This document shows positions 34,078 through 38,141 of a stretch of DNA of 38,141 nucleotides, piece after piece. Origin of the DNA: Bigelowiella natans CCMP2755. Its lineage: Eukaryota > Cercozoa > Chlorarachniophyceae. The notes below the pieces were generated by a model. It was given only the letters and a program-made list of their open reading frames with translations. It ran no database searches and was not told the DNA's origin. Where the stretch lies: contig ADNK01000491.1 of assembly GCA_000320545.1 (NCBI GenBank), positions 1-38,141 on the forward strand. Direction: 5' to 3'. A program made the translations under genes and the position numbers. Each line of letters starts with the position of its first letter. Position 1 is the stretch's first letter.

Positions 34078-34557
34078 TTATATATGACTAAACTGCCTGG
34101 TCGAACTAGTTCTAAGTATGCGCAAAGCAAGAGCATCGCTGTAATATTAGAGAACACATGAAATTTATTCATTCGATCCTCCTGCATGTCCCACTGCGCT
34201 GATGTGATACGCGACAACGCTACTTCGCTATACACGATAAATATACTTGTTTGCGAGCGCATTTAGTCCTGCTAGCTTGCTAGCCTATCTATTGCATTGT
34301 GCCGTGCGAGCTAGCGAGGCCCGCATGCCTAATGCATGCTCACAAAGCTTCGGACTGACAACCTATTTAACAATTTACACATTTCAAGAGCACGTAATGC
34401 GACGTGAGATACTTGTCATTGAAAGCTGCCGGCAAGCAGGGCCGATATACACAGCAAGCTAGCAACGGGGTTGATCCGCGTAAAATTCATGAAGCAAGAT
34501 ACTTCAAACGCATCTGCAATAGTCTTTAACTTAGGGGGAGGGCTAGAGGGGAATAGA
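33729..34557. other. Convergent intergenic region
   Basis: A spacer between two converging genes, with an (AT)n tract at about 34040-34080 and, at about 34255-34460, a cluster of GCTAGC, GCATGC and TGCATGC words like that at 24.5-25.0 kb. No exon is visible. Two short open frames (34023-34262 minus, 34247-34462 plus) have no support. Confidence 0.55.
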
Positions 34558-36528
34558 TCATTTGTTGACATTTTTTGTCAAATGCTGTTGATGCTTGGCC
34601 TTCACATGCTTTAGCATAGAGAGCATATCTGGAGAAGGGAAATCTGCGACAGTTGCTGAGCAGCAATCTGCAAGCTGTTTGAAGACAGGCTTCATCTCTC
34701 GATGAACCACTTCTGGATTCTATGTACAAAGAAGCATGTATAACTGACAATATGTTACCTTCATAAATAAATCAATATATTCAATACGTTCATTAAACTT
34801 ACCACGCTGTCCATGATCGTCTGAAGCAAATCGATTGAATTGAACATAAATTCATCAGAAAATTGTACAGAAGATCCACCGGGCTTAGGAGTCGTCTTTC
34901 CCTCTTCTTCTGTAGAATGTATTCTCTGATGGAGCTGGGCAAGGACGTGCTTGAATTGCGAAGTTGCAGCTTGGCTAAACTTATCCGGAATCCGGCGCTT
35001 TGGCTTGATGTTCGTGGTAGTATTTTTTCCATCACCAGCATCATCATCATCGTTTCCACTGCTGCTGTCGCTTCGATTAATCATGCGGCAACACAGGCGT
35101 GCCACCTCAGTCGCCAGAGCCTTCAAGGACAAAGATTCGCCATCACCATCATCGCAGTCTTCGTCAAGTATGAAAGCGATTGCCACAAGAACGTGCGCGA
35201 GATCATTCACTGCCGTTGCCGTGAGGATATTGCCCGAAAGGATCAGCATCGATTCCGCTAAGCGCATCTTCGAGGATGAAGATATGGAAGACGTCAGAGG
35301 CGAAGAAGATGGCAATGCCGATGACGACGACGGTGCTGATATTGAAGCTCGTCCTCTTGTTGCAGCCGATGTTGAAGTTGACGAAGAGGATGACGATGAT
35401 GATGGCAGTAGTAAAGAGTGGAGTGCAGTGGATAACTGCAAAGCTCCTCTTGCCTTCACGACAACTTTTCGCACGTCTTCTGAAGAGCAGACCTGACACC
35501 AACCAATCATGGAGAGTAGATGTAGTAGTAGTAGTAGTAGGAGGAGGAGAAGAAGAAGCACCATCTGTGAGGAATTACAATACAGCATTGGAAGAAAGAC
35601 TCTCGTCGTTCATTATCAGAAGATAGGGTTATGCGAGATGGTATAGATATCGAAATACACTTTCGGTGATCGTGATTGGTTCATTTTAAGGATGATAATA
35701 TTTTGAGCATGGGAGAAGAAAGAGAGAGAGAGAGAGAGAGATAGGAAGAAGAGGGGGGGGGGGGGGGGAGGAGGCAAATTTTCTAACCATTCCGTTCAAA
35801 AGCGCAAGTGCAGATTCAACTTTCTGGAATAAGAGCTGACGCTCTTCATCGGAGTTGTCATTGCACATGTTGATTGATGATGACGAAGTCGATGCTGCCG
35901 TTGTTGCTGCTATTGCTACTGATGATGATGATGATGATAATGATGATGATGATAGTAATGATGGCAAGGATGACGATTCATCTCGTTCGATTCCATTTCT
36001 TTGCTCCCTCTCACTGCCGCAACAAAACTTAATGTCGGTTGCTAAAGCCAGAAGAAATGGCGCAACGTGCACGCCAATTCCCAGCAAGAAGGAAAATATC
36101 TGAGAGGGAGGGAGCGAAAAAAATCAAATATATTTAAAAGGAGTGGATTAAGAAAACTGTTAATCTACGTCTAGAAGACAACGACGACCCTTTTGCTCAA
36201 CTCGTCGTCTTCGCAGTCATTCACTTGAGATAGCATGATCTCGGCACCTCCGGCCTTTTAGAAGCAAAGCAAAAATGTGTGATTAGTCCGAGGAGGGCCA
36301 GAAGAAGAGACCGATGCTACTGCTAAGGTTATTTCACTTGTTCTACCGAAAGAAAATCCCGTGTGCCTGCAGTGTTGTTCTGCAGCAAATTGCCCAGAGA
36401 GAAAACTGCCGCACACGCTACCTGTAAGAAGAGAGGAATCGTCGACTTAATACTGCACTAGTTAGTAACTATGGCTGGGAAAGGAAGTGGTGTTGTGGTA
36501 AATTGTGTGAGTGTGTATGCGTGTGTGT

Positions 36529-36570
<42 letters not shown>

Positions 36571-36686
36571 GAAGCTCCTACTTTATTGGACATTTTATTC
36601 TTTTGAAGCTCGGTGAGTATCTGATTCCGTGTAAAATTAAGCGTGGGGAGAATGGAATGAACACAAACAAACGCTAAATATATACG

Positions 36687-36733
<47 letters not shown>

Positions 36734-36754
36734 TGCACCCACACCATACAAAAG

Positions 36755-36810
<56 letters not shown>

Positions 36811-37679
36811 TGTGTTTGTGTATGTGTATGTGCACGCGCGCGATGTTAGCCAAGAGATAAATAACACTTTGCTCAAAATTTGTTTCTTCTTCTTCTTCTT
36901 CTTCTTCTTCTTTATTCAACGGATGACAGCAAGATAGAGCAATTTGCGACCACTCACCGTTTGAACCAAAGCAAGCTCGTGCGCCAACTCCTGCACTTTG
37001 GGGCATTCGTAGGAGAGATTTATCAGGGCTGTCAAGGCACCATAACTGCCATATCAAGACAACAAGAAGAACAGGAACAAGGTCAAGCATATTCGTGCAT
37101 GCTAGATCACGAAATAAGGGTTATTATAATGTCTACTCCCATCCTTCCCATACTGTTTTTTGTTTGAATGCGTGCTCCTGTTATCAATATTATTATTATT
37201 ATTATTATTATTATTATCATTATACCGAAGCTCTTCGTCTTGGTGTTTTAGATCACGGAGAAGGCCCTGGATCATACTGTGCGAGGAGGTGAAGAAGAAG
37301 AAGAAGAAGACACAACAGAAGCAGCAGCAGGGATACAAATGATGTACACCACGTTATTATTTATTACTATCAAAGATCCGAGTTCTGTAGGTCGTTCTCT
37401 TGATTGTACAACGTTTTTCTATCTTCGTTTGCTATTGTCACCAGAGCAGTATTTTGCTAGATTCATCAACTACTACCTGCGCGTGGCAAGCGAGCTCTGC
37501 ACGGCTGGTGAACCCTTGAATAATACAATAACAGCAGCAGGACGAATCGCATGGATCTCACTGAGAGGGATATACGAACTTGTTTCTTTCTGTGGTTTTC
37601 TTCATATTGCTGCTGTATTCATATCTCTGCTTACCTTCTATCCCTCGATGTAAGTGATACACAGATGAAACATAGAGAC

Positions 37680-37721
<42 letters not shown>

Positions 37722-37969
37722 TTTATCAATTTATATACAACAACAACCCATGCAAGGTGGGAGATTGCGATCCACACCAGAGCAATAACCCGCGTGTCCG
37801 TCCCTTCTTTGGAGATAAAATTGGTGAATTTAAAGCTTTTATCATCAAACAACAGCAACAACAACAAAAGTAGCAGTAAGTGAGCAAATGTGCGTATTCC
37901 CTCCTCACCGAAATCTGAAGACTCCTCCAACCCCCTTTCAACTATGGTCTTTAGAGTGCGGACAAAGCC
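34558..37969 (-). CDS. Armadillo-like repeat protein, 5' end beyond or near the window edge
   Basis: Nine phase-consistent exons: 37909-37969, 37748-37806, 37477-37556, 36958-37045, 36347-36421, 36189-36254, 35788-36099, 34803-35492, 34558-34719 (TGA at 34558-34560); 530 residues are seen. The first half reads like ARM repeats: VRTLKTIVERGLEESS, TRVIALVWIAISHLAW, AVIVLFKGSPAVQSSLATRS, GALTALINLSYECPKVQELA, VACAAVFSLGNLLQNNTAGT, AGGAEIMLSQV. This recalls HspBP1/Fes1 or Hgh1-type helical-repeat proteins, but I cannot choose one. The second half has Ser, Asp and Thr low-complexity inserts around helical segments (RLAESMLILSGNILTATAVN; FNSIDLLQTIMDSVV) and a tidy C-terminal exon. The 36189 donor (GTCGTC) is weak. 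No start codon is found; upstream sequence to 38141 is (CA)n and (CTA)n repeat. Confidence 0.62.
36527..36568. repeat. (GT)n microsatellite in the ARM-like gene
   Basis: A dinucleotide run in the intron between exons 36958-37045 and 36347-36421. The same intron has (TA)n at 36697-36722, (CT)n at 36760-36793 and (GT)n after it. Confidence 0.95.
37683..37716. repeat. (TA)n microsatellite
   Basis: A perfect run in an intron of the ARM-like gene. Further runs are (CA)n at 37990-38020 and (CTA)n at 38100-38130 near the right edge. Confidence 0.95.
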
Positions 37970-37986
37970 CTTAGCCTTGTACCACG

Positions 37987-38025
<39 letters not shown>

Positions 38026-38099
38026 ACGCATTATGAGCGGTCGGATTGATGCAACATACAAACATGATGTGGAGCTGTTTATTGTTACTACTACAACCG

Positions 38100-38130
<31 letters not shown>

Positions 38131-38141
38131 ATGCAACTGTG

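Overview
This is nuclear DNA of an intron-dense eukaryote. Coding sequence lies in many short exons, about 12 to 690 nt and most under 120 nt in the left half. Introns are GT-AG and often only 50-170 nt, and simple repeats are abundant. There are no bacterial operon signals, rRNA, tRNA or CRISPR. A unicellular alga or protist is my guess from the very short exons and introns; nothing in the sequence proves it. The gene models below were assembled by hand by matching splice sites and reading phase.

Layout, left to right. (1) About 1.9-15.6 kb, minus strand: one very long, many-exon gene for a protein of at least 1,083 residues, built almost entirely of membrane segments separated by short charged loops. 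I cannot assign it to a family. Nearly every intron holds a microsatellite. (2) 16.9-19.9 kb, minus: a 15-exon gene for a signal-anchor protein with a C-terminal domain resembling fatty-acid-binding protein/lipocalin. (3) 20.2-24.3 kb, plus: a multi-exon gene for an unrecognised protein of about 500 residues with an N-terminal signal sequence. It shares a 309-bp divergent promoter region with gene 2. (4) 25.4-28.9 kb, minus: a three-exon Yak1-like kinase of the DYRK family. (5) 29.6-33.7 kb, plus: a Nudix enzyme of the Dcp2 mRNA-decapping type with unusual N- and C-terminal extensions. (6) 34.6 kb to the right edge, minus: an armadillo-like repeat protein, cut by the window edge.

The two convergent gene pairs (24.3-25.4 kb and 33.7-34.6 kb) and the 16.3-16.9 kb spacer share a distinctive texture rich in GCATGC and GCTAGC. 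Microsatellites are dense from 0 to about 15 kb, nearly absent from 15.5 to 30 kb, and dense again at the right end. The genes do not form an obvious pathway. Yak1 and Dcp2 both belong to stress and mRNA-fate control in other eukaryotes, and here they are divergent neighbours about 0.7 kb apart.
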